A DNA stretch of 64,000 bases from Sordaria brevicollis (Eukaryota > Ascomycota > Sordariomycetes > Sordariales > Sordariaceae), in contig JAUTDP010000005.1 of the NCBI GenBank assembly GCA_033439795.1, positions 2,509,001-2,573,000 of the forward strand, written 5' to 3'. Every line of letters starts with the position of its first letter. Positions within the stretch are counted from its first letter, which is position 1. Below, piece after piece: positions 36,901 to 47,402 of the stretch. Both the position numbers and the translations under genes were made by a program. Under the pieces are notes generated by a model. That model did not search any database, was not told the origin of the DNA, and saw only the letters and a list, made by a program, of their open reading frames with translations.

Positions 36901-39900
36901 TGGCGATACCGCTGGTAAGGTCGGCCATGGATGGATTTCCAGGTCCCGCATCCTCGGCACTGGCAAATTTCTTGCCGTCCTCCATGATTTTGCGAATCCT
37001 ATCTTCAATGTCTGCTTGGGTCTCTCTCTCCGTACCGTTGACATTGGGGCTGCTAGCCGACGGAGTCGGATTGCTTTCTTTTGCCGCTTTGTTCTTGTTT
37101 TGTTCCTCAACAATGTCCAGGATAAACTTGACCGCCGGCCGCGACATGTAGTAGACGAACCCTCGTCGCTGGCCGACCTGGTGGATGTATCGGAGAATGA
37201 TATTTCGTAGAGTGTTGTTCCACTTCAATTGCAAGTTGTGGACCACGAACCGGTTCTTAAAATCGCTAGCAAACTCTGCTTCGGCGGGAGTTGACATTGA
37301 GCCGTTGATGTCCGCCTTCGACTTTCGCCAATCTGACTTTGATGATGACGAGTCCGCACTCTCAGTATAGCAGTGCGAGGTTTGTGTCATTTCCCTTAGC
37401 ATGCCCTCCAGGAAAATCTTCTTCTCAGCCAACACAGTGGTGTGTCTGGTCAAGGCCTCAAAGTCAGCCTTGATATCCGGATCCTCGTCGCGGACCATAC
37501 GAAGCTCGATTTCACCCAGATTGCGGTTGTGCGTCTCCATTTGTTTATCCAGTTGCTTCAACCGTTGGCGAATCAATTGGGCCTGTATCCTCCTAGGATC
37601 ATCATCCTGGCTCATGATGCACGAATGGGTTGGTTCATGTCCGAAGGGGCTGCTTCGGTCCGGATCACCATCGATGACACCGCCGATATCTGTCTGGCGG
37701 AAATAGGTGATGCGAGGTGCGAAGGCAAGAGGAAGAATCTTCGTGTCCGGGTTTGGTTCCGTGGGCAAGATCCAGTCCAGCTCAACAAAATCATCCATAT
37801 CGATCCAGGTCAAGTCATTGTCAGGAATGGTGAATCGAGACAGGTCCGTACCGTCTTCCTCCTGATCAGTGACGAAGGTCGAAAGCGAGTGCTTTAGGAA
37901 GGCATCAGCTGTCGTGCCCCGTATACTAGCGGAGACAGCGCGAATGTCCGCAGAGACCAGATCCAGTTGACCCGCGTGAAGTTTCATGCTGCTGATTCTT
38001 GTCTGCGTTCCGCGCCCGCGGTCTCTGGTATTGAACTCCTCCCGCCTCTGGTGCAGATCGAGCATGAAGCTATCAAGCCGAACCTTGATACCCGTTGCCG
38101 AGACGGCATTCTCCGAGTAGTCTTCAACGTCCTTGTGCTTGTATATATGACTCAAGAACAGGGGAGCAAACATGATGTTGTACTTGATAGTGGCCAGATG
38201 CCTACCGAACTTCTTGCTGTTCTTCTCCCTATTAGGCCAAAGGGGTCCTTGACGAACAGGAAGGGAGAGTGGGCCCGAGAATAACGCCAACCATGAGAAG
38301 AAGTGAGTGAAGAAGCGCGGCGTAAGATGAACAGCGTTGTAGCTGCGCGATGGTGGGGGGTTGGTTGCTGTCCATTCTCGATCGACCGGCGCGCGGATCG
38401 CAACCGAGAGATGGATATGCTGGCTGCGGAATCCACGGAAAGCGTCGTACGGAAGGCCGTTTTGCGGCTTGGCATATTGCGGAGATTTCAAAACAACCTC
38501 GTAATGAGGCTTGAACTCAAAGTTCCTCTTGCCGTTTTCGATGGCCTGCTCGAAGATAAGACCAGCTAGCCATTGCACCTTTCCTGAAAGCTTCATGACC
38601 ACTTTTTTGAAGGAGGCAGTAGATTTATGGCTGCTCTCACTCGCGATACTCTCATTCTCTCCGCGATGACGGCGACCTTCACGGACTTGGTGGCTGTAGT
38701 CTGGAACCGCGAGAACATACTCTCCGCTGTCCACAGTCATAAACTTCTTGGGGTCGTCATCAACATTGATGTTGAATCGTACGTCACTGCGCCAGCACAT
38801 CAAGAAGCCAGCACCATCGCCCGTGACCTCATAAGGATCTCTGCTGCCCTTGAGCGCGAGGTGGACGTCGCCATCTCCCTTCCAAGAGACGCGGAAGCGG
38901 GAATGGAAGCTGAGTCTGATCTTGTCCCAGAAGCCTACCCTCTCAGAAGGATCGAGTTGTGGCTTGGTCAAGGATTCTATAGCCATCATCATGTCTTGCA
39001 CCGCGGGTTGATAGGAAGGACCCCAAGTAATGCGAGTCGGGTTGGCGGTATGGATATCGATCTTAATGTCCGAGAACATCTTGACAGGCCCAATGGTCCT
39101 GCTGACGTCGATTGCGAAGCTGCCCTTATTTGGAGCCGACGGGTCACGGCTTTGCGGTGGTATCACCTGGACTCTAATTTTCCGGGTTGATTCGACGCCG
39201 CGGAATTCTTCGGCAATAACAAAGTCGGTCCTTAATACTAGGGCGGGTAGGCGGGCAGATTGATTTGGCTTGATGGGTGGCACATGGATGAAAGGCAGAG
39301 GATAGTCGCGCAGCGTCACCTTGGCCTCTCCCATGCTGAGCTGCACGCCTAACGGGACGAGCAGTGTGTATTCCATGTCTTTGGGCATACCCTTTCCGAC
39401 CTTGTGAAGGTAGTCAGGAAGGTCTCTAAGAGGGAAAGACGGCTTGTCGATCACGAACTGAAGTTCGTTGACAACTGCAGACATGAGGGCGTGCCGGAGG
39501 GGAACCTCCAATATGTTCTCGCCCTCATCCAAGTCATCTGGAATGGTCTCGTCGCCGCCCCAGTAATCCCGCTGCAGGTCCTTCACCTCGTTCCTAGCAG
39601 CAGCATACTGCCGGTCGATACGTCGCTTCCAACTCCTGGCGTTATGGAGGTGAAGATTGTGCCTCGCCTGCCCGATGGAGATTTCTGTGTTGCCGGTAAT
39701 GTTCAATCGTCGTCCATCTGGGTCATATCTTGGCACACGCCCCCTGAAGTGGGGGTCAATGCCTGGCTGATGAAGACTATCATTGCTGTGACTTCTGACA
39801 TGGTTACTGCCTCCTATAGTATCTCTTCCTCTTGGGGCAGCAGACCGCGTCCGCAGTTTGCTTGAATCGCGTGTCGCCTCTTCGTGAATTTTCTTGACTT

Positions 39901-42900
39901 TGATTCTAAAAGCTTCCTCCCGCGCCTGGCGTTGTTTCTGCTCGACACGAGCCGCACGGTAAATCATACCGAGTTTCCACTCGAAAGCACCATCTTCCAA
40001 GTCGAACAACAAGGTACGAGCCCTAAGTGATACCTTGGGAACGGTCTTCGGGCCTTCGGGCCCCTTGTCGAGGATGTACTCGTTGGTACCGGTCTTGAAG
40101 CGGTGATGAAGCTGCTTAACGGACTTGATCACATTGACGACGTTGTCCGTGATCTTGTGGCCGATCATTTCATGTGGCACAGCCACTCGAATTGTCTCCA
40201 TGCCAATGTCAACCATGCGCTCATCGTGGACACTTCCGTTGCTAAACTTCCGTTTTGACTCCCGATAGTCCACTCGTCCGTCCTTAATGCTGACGACTCT
40301 AGCCCAAACCTTGCGCATTCTGGGAGCCTCGGCGTATAGCCTAATAAGCTTCGCCTGGCAGAAAGGAGCAGACCATCGCTGGCGGCCCGCTTGCAAAGCG
40401 TAGATATGGGCCATCAAGGGGGGATCTGAAGGTAGGTCCGCCTTGACCTGGATAAATGTCACCTTGGCATCAACAGTAACAAACTCTCGGGCTGCTGTTG
40501 ATTCCTCGTCCACGATGAGAGAATCGAGACCGCTTCCAGCTGACAAGGGAGACAGAAGACCCACCACCTTTCGTGGTGATGCATCCGTAGGAGTTGTCGG
40601 TTCTGCCGCCGCGGGCTTTGCGGGTCTACCGAACGCTTTAAGCAGAACTGAGACAGCCAGAGCGACGGCGTAATGGCGATAGAGGGAATATTGAAGAAGG
40701 AGCTTCTTCATATTAGCTTGCACATGGAATAAAGGGCCTTGGTTGTCGCTCAATGTTGAGAAGGCCAAATCAAGCTTGGGCATGCTGAGGAAAGGATCGC
40801 TCCCAATCTCGTCCAATTCCACCATGAACACCTCCAAGCCCCTCACCTGGACCGCCACGCGGCGACCATCTCCTTCGTGATGGTGTTTCTTTCTAGGGGA
40901 GGTGGGTGCAGATTTCATCAGTTCTACTTCTGACGATATTAAGCTGCGGCTGCTTGCTCGTCGCCTAGAGGTCCGTCTTTGCAGGCCATCTAATCTTTGG
41001 GCACGATAGTCTACCGACCAATTTTCCAGCTCAATGGCGACACCCCGAGCATCGTCGGTTATCTCTTTATCAACGCCGGCCACAGCCAGACTAAATTCCG
41101 AGCATGTGAACTGAAACTGAAGCAGCCATGCGGGCATGCCACGAAGGAAGTTAGACTTCTTGGCGGAGCGCTTCGGCATGGCCAACTTGTCTGGCTTGAC
41201 ATCCGGACGAAGCTGTCTCACAATGTGGCGCAACCCGTCGCCAATCTCTTCGCGGACCAATTTGAGTGCGAAGGTTTGGAGATTTCCTTGGGCGACCACG
41301 TGGACATCCGGCGTAGCGTTGAGCTGGACTTTCAAGTCGAAAGCTTCTGTTATGAGGAGGTCGAATCTCTCACCAGAAGAGGTTTGGTAGTAGAGGTTGT
41401 GTGTCTGAATGCGCATACTAGCAGCTAGTGAATAGTGTAGCTCCTCGACGGCTGAGTGATAGGATTCAAGATCCAAAGACACCGATGAGATGGACGAGAT
41501 TAGGAGGTCAAACTCATCAGGGCCAATACCTTTCTCTACAGGAGGCAGTGTTATGCGCAGAACAGGTTCATGCATCGAGAACTTGATATTGGCCTTGGGC
41601 AGAAGTCGTGAGATGAGCACGTGCGGTTGCCGAGTCTCTGTCTTCTTTTTTGGCTTCGGCCGCAGCATTGCCAAAAGTAACGGAAGATGCCTGGGGTTGA
41701 GATCGACAGATGGGGATGTCACAACGGAATTCGCAAAAAGCATGTTTGCATTTCGCTCTTCGGCAGTTCCCTCCTCGGCTAACTCAACAGTCTTGGAGGG
41801 CAGGGTGGTTCTGACGGTAGTGGTAGCCATCGGGATATACATGAGCCTCTCCGGTTTCCCTTGTCCGTCGTCAATGCCAACAGAGATGGAGAGCGCGGCA
41901 GCCAACGCTTCGTGGGCAATGTCCTTGGAGGGGAAATACATCCTATGAGCCGGAGATTTGGGATCAAGACGGTGGAGGTCGATACCAACTTCTTTCATGG
42001 ACGCATTTAGTACCACAGGCGCTCCACCAGCCTTGACACTCTCGATTTTCTTGGTGAGACCGATAAAACTGACGGCAAACTGGACCTCCTTGACGCCCCT
42101 GAGGACGGAGCTTACGAGCTCCTTCGAGTCGGAGACGGTTTGCATCAACTCTCGGTTTGTCCTTCCAGGAACATCGATCTCCTGCATGACCTTGTCGACA
42201 AACTCATCAAGCGGCTCGGGTTCGACCCCGACGACCTGTTCGGCAAGTTCCTTGATCTTCTTATAAAGCAAGGCGCTGCGGCGGACATCGTCATAGGGAA
42301 TATGAAGGCGACCCAGCTTGAGACCGACAGCGGCATCTCGTAGACCGTCTTGTGTCCCATATAGAAAGCCATGAACGTTAAAACTGGCGCTGTCGAGGAT
42401 TTCGGTGGCCTGTCGTCCATGGACAGTAAATAGTACGCTTCGTAGGGTGATGATCCACTCGGCCTGGCGTTGTTCTCCCGGCTGATCCGACCTGCTCTGT
42501 AGGAAAAACCGGGCGCGGTCTACCATCTTGTCGCGGGTGTCCACGGCGAGGGTGAAACTTCCGATTTGTACGCTGCCAACATCGGCAACTGTAAGGGTCG
42601 AGCTTGTGGCGACAATATCGACCATGCGCAAATAATCCAGACTCCGATGTAGCTTTTTGATCTTCTCCTTCAGCTTTGTCAACTGTTTCCAGGTCTTGCC
42701 CCGACCCTCCGCACTCGTATCGCATTTGATGGCGGGCACCTTTGGCGGTGTTGAAAGCAGCGGTTCCGTCTCCCCCTTTTCCCCTGCCTCCTTGTTGGTC
42801 AAAGTGTCGCCCTCCGTCTTCGCCGTGACGTGCTTGCTCTTGCTCCTTTCCACCTCCTTAACATCCACGGTGACGGCCAGCTCGTCCACCACTATGCTGA

Positions 42901-43126
42901 GCCATGTCGGTTGGGCGAAGGTCGGACGATGGACATTGAGGCCCAAGCCGCGAATCTCGATCTTGATGCCATCTTTTGGCGTATAGGCGAGTCGTCGCAG
43001 GGAGAAGTAGCCGATGCGCTGGATCGAGAGGCCGGTAAGGATTCGAACAACGGCGAATATTATGAAGGAGGATAGGTAGAGTAGGACGAAGATGCCGAAA
43101 ATGAATGTAGGATTGAGCAGTGCCAT
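33920..43126 (-). CDS. FMP27: Fmp27/Hobbit/BLTP2-type bridge-like lipid transfer protein
   Basis: A single 3069-codon frame (3068 aa) with no intron begins at the ATG 43126-43124. Fmp27-family proteins (SABRE in plants, Hobbit in flies, BLTP2 in humans) are long rods with a lipid-conducting groove that sit at contacts between ER and plasma membrane or mitochondria. Residues 6-30 form the expected N-terminal membrane anchor (FIFGIFVLLYLSSFIIFAVV). The GFWDK motif that names the central domain is at about residue 1397 (VGFWDKIRLSFHSRFRVSWKG). The WPPW motif of the C-terminal domain is at about 2174 (SSWPPWVPMEVMFDFEADPFGF). A coiled-coil segment lies near 1840 (RQRLKQLDKQMETHNRNLGEIE). The last 300 residues are Ser/Gly-rich and low-complexity. 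Membrane site and lipid specificity cannot be read from sequence. Confidence 0.94.
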   Translation of the reverse strand: MALLNPTFIFGIFVLLYLSSFIIFAVVRILTGLSIQRIGYFSLRRLAYTPKDGIKIEIRGLGLNVHRPTFAQPTWLSIVVDELAVTVDVKEVERSKSKHVTAKTEGDTLTNKEAGEKGETEPLLSTPPKVPAIKCDTSAEGRGKTWKQLTKLKEKIKKLHRSLDYLRMVDIVATSSTLTVADVGSVQIGSFTLAVDTRDKMVDRARFFLQSRSDQPGEQRQAEWIITLRSVLFTVHGRQATEILDSASFNVHGFLYGTQDGLRDAAVGLKLGRLHIPYDDVRRSALLYKKIKELAEQVVGVEPEPLDEFVDKVMQEIDVPGRTNRELMQTVSDSKELVSSVLRGVKEVQFAVSFIGLTKKIESVKAGGAPVVLNASMKEVGIDLHRLDPKSPAHRMYFPSKDIAHEALAAALSISVGIDDGQGKPERLMYIPMATTTVRTTLPSKTVELAEEGTAEERNANMLFANSVVTSPSVDLNPRHLPLLLAMLRPKPKKKTETRQPHVLISRLLPKANIKFSMHEPVLRITLPPVEKGIGPDEFDLLISSISSVSLDLESYHSAVEELHYSLAASMRIQTHNLYYQTSSGERFDLLITEAFDLKVQLNATPDVHVVAQGNLQTFALKLVREEIGDGLRHIVRQLRPDVKPDKLAMPKRSAKKSNFLRGMPAWLLQFQFTCSEFSLAVAGVDKEITDDARGVAIELENWSVDYRAQRLDGLQRRTSRRRASSRSLISSEVELMKSAPTSPRKKHHHEGDGRRVAVQVRGLEVFMVELDEIGSDPFLSMPKLDLAFSTLSDNQGPLFHVQANMKKLLLQYSLYRHYAVALAVSVLLKAFGRPAKPAAAEPTTPTDASPRKVVGLLSPLSAGSGLDSLIVDEESTAAREFVTVDAKVTFIQVKADLPSDPPLMAHIYALQAGRQRWSAPFCQAKLIRLYAEAPRMRKVWARVVSIKDGRVDYRESKRKFSNGSVHDERMVDIGMETIRVAVPHEMIGHKITDNVVNVIKSVKQLHHRFKTGTNEYILDKGPEGPKTVPKVSLRARTLLFDLEDGAFEWKLGMIYRAARVEQKQRQAREEAFRIKVKKIHEEATRDSSKLRTRSAAPRGRDTIGGSNHVRSHSNDSLHQPGIDPHFRGRVPRYDPDGRRLNITGNTEISIGQARHNLHLHNARSWKRRIDRQYAAARNEVKDLQRDYWGGDETIPDDLDEGENILEVPLRHALMSAVVNELQFVIDKPSFPLRDLPDYLHKVGKGMPKDMEYTLLVPLGVQLSMGEAKVTLRDYPLPFIHVPPIKPNQSARLPALVLRTDFVIAEEFRGVESTRKIRVQVIPPQSRDPSAPNKGSFAIDVSRTIGPVKMFSDIKIDIHTANPTRITWGPSYQPAVQDMMMAIESLTKPQLDPSERVGFWDKIRLSFHSRFRVSWKGDGDVHLALKGSRDPYEVTGDGAGFLMCWRSDVRFNINVDDDPKKFMTVDSGEYVLAVPDYSHQVREGRRHRGENESIASESSHKSTASFKKVVMKLSGKVQWLAGLIFEQAIENGKRNFEFKPHYEVVLKSPQYAKPQNGLPYDAFRGFRSQHIHLSVAIRAPVDREWTATNPPPSRSYNAVHLTPRFFTHFFSWLALFSGPLSLPVRQGPLWPNREKNSKKFGRHLATIKYNIMFAPLFLSHIYKHKDVEDYSENAVSATGIKVRLDSFMLDLHQRREEFNTRDRGRGTQTRISSMKLHAGQLDLVSADIRAVSASIRGTTADAFLKHSLSTFVTDQEEDGTDLSRFTIPDNDLTWIDMDDFVELDWILPTEPNPDTKILPLAFAPRITYFRQTDIGGVIDGDPDRSSPFGHEPTHSCIMSQDDDPRRIQAQLIRQRLKQLDKQMETHNRNLGEIELRMVRDEDPDIKADFEALTRHTTVLAEKKIFLEGMLREMTQTSHCYTESADSSSSKSDWRKSKADINGSMSTPAEAEFASDFKNRFVVHNLQLKWNNTLRNIILRYIHQVGQRRGFVYYMSRPAVKFILDIVEEQNKNKAAKESNPTPSASSPNVNGTERETQADIEDRIRKIMEDGKKFASAEDAGPGNPSMADLTSGIAKEYMAQSSYHIRVIAPQIQLQSDKNKKHVVLIAAKGMELKVVDVMDQSRLFDTVSGLVQRRFLVNMDSTQFFVTHQKWFSTQLVSMYSGNTYGTPAGSSWPPWVPMEVMFDFEADPFGFKRVVKKTSAMLRYDKYNTLRLKYNDEVNASDETDNGEEAPADNTESRMDNLWIEFPQAHALCNSSQYYAFYVIVVDLLMYSEPLEKTRSERLEKIMLASDFSDLRGAPEMVIKLQERVRQLEDIKTHFQTHGKYMDKRGWKDRLVLERDLAACEDELFFMMKAITSSQRKYDSSTSSALLKWSISAKEIVWHLIRDTSEPLVELQLKNVEYDRTDNSDGSHVNLIQVGSILGLNLLPDAIYPVMVAPYVDGNRGGFDPTSQPMIRVYFHMLEAIAGIPVMDHFEVNLFPLKIQLEREVGKKLFEYVFPGIDGDDATAAKNTSPFLIKQTLPEDDEDADDDQSLETVGIADSDREAGSFSTRPGSLELRLRPTLTSDPEATPTKNNKALSIHTGEGSSFRLFRSVGTGFKTVSKKPSSEDTSLRPSTPRPGVGRTSTGLSSKDGSSNPDTKKGTRFMLRKAATDLEKRKKSDDLTKMIDRASNYMTFAYIKMPSVVLCLSYKGKGDRNLEDVHNFVFRLPTIEYQNKTWSNLDLALNLKNRIIKALISHTGAIIGNKFSKHRPNTAQQSKLRELATSSVLLAPMLSESRDNSGDDSSSIYNASIVDFSRSPPRSIARSQTVSVVPSSESRSSSIASSQRSPLVPQTTATVGTSSSAQSIASGPPAVGFTMTPPTPILPPGADGNPSHRGAFSLLRPATSASSRLFGGSGSGPSSASPASSGSGELGETISRPGTSSGVSMLRQSNTVLRDDKESPEATQRKAGYLRDKLSAISNRLKDRSGGGSGVSGPTSAPRLNNSDRILQQVAEEAEASERSGGSGSDDVENRRPVTAHAAVGPTRPSSSGGEGGIGGSGGGPRPDLVGHRLSRSFSARVNS

Positions 43127-45547
43127 TGTCGATACAGCGCCAGGCGCGTGGCCGGCCTAAGATTCTTTCTCAGTCGCGCAATGTGTTGGTGAAGCATGCC
43201 ATGTTCGAACGGTACGAAATCGGGTAGGTTTGTTGACTATCGAGTCTCGAGTATGGAATGCGCCTGGTGGTACCGCTGGCCGTAGAGGTGTTTCGGGATA
43301 ATGGGGCTTCGAAGTCGTGATGTTACGGTGCTGTCTGCCGTGTGGTCGTGCTGGAGGGACAATGATGGTTAGTGTAGCTGTTCGGATGGTAGACAGACAT
43401 GTACTCGAATGCGCAGAGTGACCGGCGAATCGAAGACGTAATTACGGAGCTACGGTGTCGTTCGTCCGCGATGGCGAAGGGTGAAGCTATCTGTACAAAG
43501 GTACCTGGCCTGGCTGAGGTACGTTACTCACTAAAAACTTGGCAGTACTCCTGAATGGACACGGCACACTGTGAGAATGCTTGATTCGAAGGGCAGTGTT
43601 GCTGGTGGTTGGCTGGGAGGGGGATAGAATGATGCTGTCAACACTGGCGACGAAGAGCGCAACGTGGTGTTACAACAGATTGACAAGGCAAAAAGGCCGG
43701 CGCTTGGGGATGGTTCTGAAAATGGAAAGAAAGGGAAAAAAAGAAAAAAAAAAGAGACAGGCGTAGATGGTAGTGAGAAGTGTTCCTGACTAGTTGAATT
43801 TGGCTCTGGCCCTGGTTGGCTTCCGGTTGTTCTGGAGACCTGCCCGGACTCAGGAGGGAAATTGATGAGATGGGTCCCCCCTCGAAGTGGAAGCCCCCCA
43901 TCCACGCAACGCATTCCACAGGCATTCCACAGCTTCCACCGATTCCACCAATTCCACCACGCTGTGCGTCTTTGGACATTGAGCTAACCAAATGAAATAA
44001 GTATCCGCAACTCCTGAATTCCACGATCCCATCTTTTACACTAGCGCATCGCCATTCGCCATTCCGCTCGCAATGATAGACGATCCAATGGCAACCAACG
44101 AGGTGGGATAGAATACCCTGCCAGACTTGCAAGGCTTTGGAATGATATCGCCCTGGCTGATGAGGGCATTACAGTAACAGCAGCCCTGAAGTTCCCGTCG
44201 AGCCTGCTGCCCCGTCCCTTGATGTTGACCCGCCTGTTTGGGCGAGCTGGAATTGGATGGCGAGGGAGGCCTGACAGGCGTTGATCGGGGTTCGGGTCCC
44301 AGCACTGTGGATGTGCCCACCAAAGTCTCGATAGTGGGGCACTTGTCGATTTGCCCGTTTGATAAAGAAACCTCAGCGCTTCAGTTGAGTCCACGACCTC
44401 GGTCTTGCTGGCGGTGTCGTTATGCACAAATCTTCAAGCTCGGATGAGATGTCCGGGTAGGTATATGACCTCATCTTGGGTCCATCAGAGCCCACCTCTC
44501 ACAGCTCATCTCAACGCTGCTCTCCTGCAAAGATCGCCCCAAATGCACATGAGCACGCCTCGAAGAACAGACGAGATCTCGGCGCTAAGCTCTTTTAGGC
44601 AAGGATGATGCTTGATGCTCAGCTGGAGTTGGGACCGTTTCCCGGAGGTGGCTCTTCCACAGGAACGCCAGGAACGTCACCTCTTCATCTATGAGGTCCC
44701 CTGCTCTGACATCTTCCGTTTGAATCAACACTCGTCTCCAACTCCATTTCGAGCAAGCCACCAGCCTCACACGACGACATCCCATGCGGCATCACCCCCT
44801 TTTCTCCTCAGGATCGTCCATGGTCCATTCCTGCCACCAATGAGCTTGGCTCACTTTCCAAAAAGCTTAACTAAACCGATGGCTATCGCAGCCACCGGAA
44901 CTATCATGGGCTACCATGCTTCTTTACTTCACTCTGGTTGCAACATTCATTACTGTTCGGACATACATTGCGTGGAAATTTGTCTTTTGGAAAAATCGTC
45001 GAAAAGCCGGAGCTTCCGGGTTTCTTGCCCGAGCGAAACTCCATTTATTTACTGACAGGTTCGCTCGCTCATTTATTGAAACTTGATCCACTATATAATT
45101 TCACTTCGCTTGCTTCCCGCTCACTCCCGCCGGATTCCAAGTGTTGGTGGCCTATTTCCGAGCCCGTCAACAACGTGCGGGACATATGTTCTCAACATAG
45201 TCAAAGCATCACAACTGAGAATTTCCAACCTTACATCAACTTTCAAGGCGGTCTTTCCCTGTCTATCATATCGGAAGGGCAGCAGTCCGAGGGTGTCCCG
45301 GCCTCAACATGTTGCAAAAGGCGACCTCCACCGTCTATGAATATCCTCATGCCAAGAACTTCCCCTGAAAGCTTGGGCCACATAAACACTCGATAAACAT
45401 TCAAGCCCCCCCAAAGTCTGTCAGAAGTTTTGAAATGGTGAACAAAAATCTCCAAAATTCGAGTAGCTGCTCCTGAGGATAGCAGTGAAACATCGAAGCT
45501 AGCGGTCTGACCAAAATTCCCCGAAGGTACAGGATGCGCCACGACAA
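43127..45547. other. Intergenic region upstream of FMP27
   Basis: This 2.4 kb stretch lies between the FMP27 start and the 3' end of the next minus-strand gene, so it should hold the FMP27 promoter and leader. ORFs up to 164 codons on both strands look fortuitous. It contains the imperfect ATTCCAC repeat at 43911-43962 and a GTACCT motif at about 43501. Confidence 0.5.
43911..43962. repeat. Imperfect tandem ATTCCAC repeat
   Basis: About five units of (A/C)TTCCAC with 2-5 bp spacers follow one another (CATTCCACAGG, CATTCCACAG, CTTCCACCG, ATTCCACCA, ATTCCACCA). It lies about 800 bp upstream of FMP27. It could be a microsatellite-like expansion or a cluster of binding sites; no function is shown. 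Confidence 0.6.
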
Positions 45548-46415
45548 CTACAACTCCTCTTCATTCTTGCGCAGTTCTTCGATCGAGTCATCCAAGACGG
45601 CAATCTCTGTTTCAACTCGCAACAGCTTCTCCTCAAGTATCCTTTCCCAGTCCTCGTTTGTGATCCGGGTGATGGGGCTCCATTTCCCGTCAATGACCTT
45701 GCGAAACCAACTCTCAGACTGTTCCCCTGACCTGAGCTTGTTCTGAAGAGCCGCACCACCTAGGCCGAGCATTGAAATGACAAGGGCACCGGGTAGGACA
45801 TTTTTTGGCCCCCCTAGGATATGTGTTAGCTGCGTTACCATACATCTAAAAGGCCCCGACTCTCTAACTTACGAAGTAAGCCCGCAGTTGCTCCTGAAAA
45901 TGCACCGGCGGCGCCAGTGGCTATGAGATTGTCTCTTGAAGGGGAGACATCGGCCCTCTGTGCCAGAGCATTGAGAGCAACCTGGCGAGAACCTGAAGAA
46001 GGTCAGTATCAAAACGCGGATGGCATCGAATGCTCAGAGGTATTGAAATACGCACCCCAGAAACTGGAACTCAAAACAAACCACTGGATACCAGTTGCAA
46101 CTGCAAACAATTTAACAGGCGCTGAACGAACAATGCCGAGTGCAGCTCCAGTAATGATACCCAAGGTTCCTATACATACAATGTCAGTCCATGACCTGTA
46201 AATAAACTAACTGGCTTCGGGTTAAACTCACCCGCAGCGGTGCCAACTTTCAGTGCAGGACCTAGGACAGGTTCCAGCCGTACACCGAAGCCGGAAGGAA
46301 CCTGATCGCCCGTCTGTTGTTCTTTGGGTGCATTATCTGAAGGAGTCGATGTCTGTGCTCTCTTTACATTGTCATCCCACACATTGTTGGGGGCTGAAAT
46401 CTCGATTCTTTTCAT
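45548..46415 (-). CDS. Tim17-family-like mitochondrial membrane protein
   Basis: Four exons give 227 aa: 46415-46232, 46169-46056, 45992-45873 and 45813-45548. All junctions are phase 1 and the introns are 58-63 bp. The N-terminal 50 residues are polar. Two glycine- and alanine-rich hydrophobic stretches follow: GTLGIITGAALGIVRSAPVK with VATGIQWFVLSSSFWGS, then ATGAAGAFSGATAGLL joined to RGPKNVLPGALVISMLGLGG. This pattern of small residues with the RGP turn is what Tim17/Tim22/Tim23-like proteins show. The C-terminus (about 60 residues) is charged and probably a coiled coil (ERILEEKLLRVETEIAVLDD). An import or respiratory-assembly role in the inner membrane is inferred from the fold only. No specific orthologue name is given. 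Confidence 0.65.
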
Positions 46416-47402
46416 TCTTTAGTTTGGGGACAGGGCTCGGCGAGTCCCCTCTTTCTGTTTCTTTTCGTCTGATCTGCCGAGTGCTGTGAACCTCGGATGA
46501 TGGCTTCTTCTAAGCCTGTCGGATCATGCGTGAGCTATGTACCCAAGCAAAATAATTGGGCTTTACTTAGGGCGCATCTGGTACGGTAGTATGGTGTATA
46601 CTTGGGTTTATGTTCCCTCGCTTGTCGTTACCGAAGCTCAGCCGTGAACTCACAACTGCCAAAGGCGAGACGAGAGTTGGAGATGTGACTTTGGAGAACC
46701 TTCAAGGGGTCGTCGGGCTGGAGGGCATACTAGGTAGGGGTAGACGTACCGTACCTTGACAAACACCTGAACGAGAGGAAGCACAGGGCACAGGGCAGCG
46801 ATAGCGGGGAGCCCAGAGTGAAACGGCCCGCAGAGAGGGGACAGAAGCGGCACCGAGTGAACCCTCTGCTAGCGTGCAACCTTCCAAGGGCCGTCTCCCA
46901 GGTTAAAAGTCGAGAGGGAGGAGCGGAGGTTCCGTAAGAATACTTGCGCTAAGCCACATCTGGACTAGCGCAGCCATAGCACCGCCCACCCTTACGCACT
47001 TTCCCACATTCACCCACCAGCTGCCCACGCAGCCCACTTGCCCACTCAATGCCGAGCAAAAAAATGTTAACCCTCCACTGGATTCCACCTTCTATCAAAA
47101 GACGAATTTTTTGTCGTCCTGCCCGCAACGCCGAATCCTGAATCCACTTGGGAAATCACGACGGAACCAACGGCGACCCCCCATCCTCGTCTACCATTCG
47201 TCCTTCCCTTCCACTTTGTCGGGACCACCAGCTGCGAAGTCCTCTCGACGGTACTCGACACTCCTCCCCAACGCTCTCGGATCACTTCGAGGCCATTACC
47301 ATCAACTCGCCGGCTAGACTATTCCTCTCCGGCAAACCACCCCCCTCGTCTACGCTTGCGACCATCGTCTGTCGCACGTAGGCCCTCCAAAAAACCGCAA
47401 CC
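46416..47402. other. Divergent promoter region of Tim17-like gene and TIF3
   Basis: Two start codons point away from each other across 987 bp. It contains ACTAGGTAGG and GTACCGTACCTT at about 46730-46757, again the intergenic motif. No credible ORF is seen. Confidence 0.5.
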
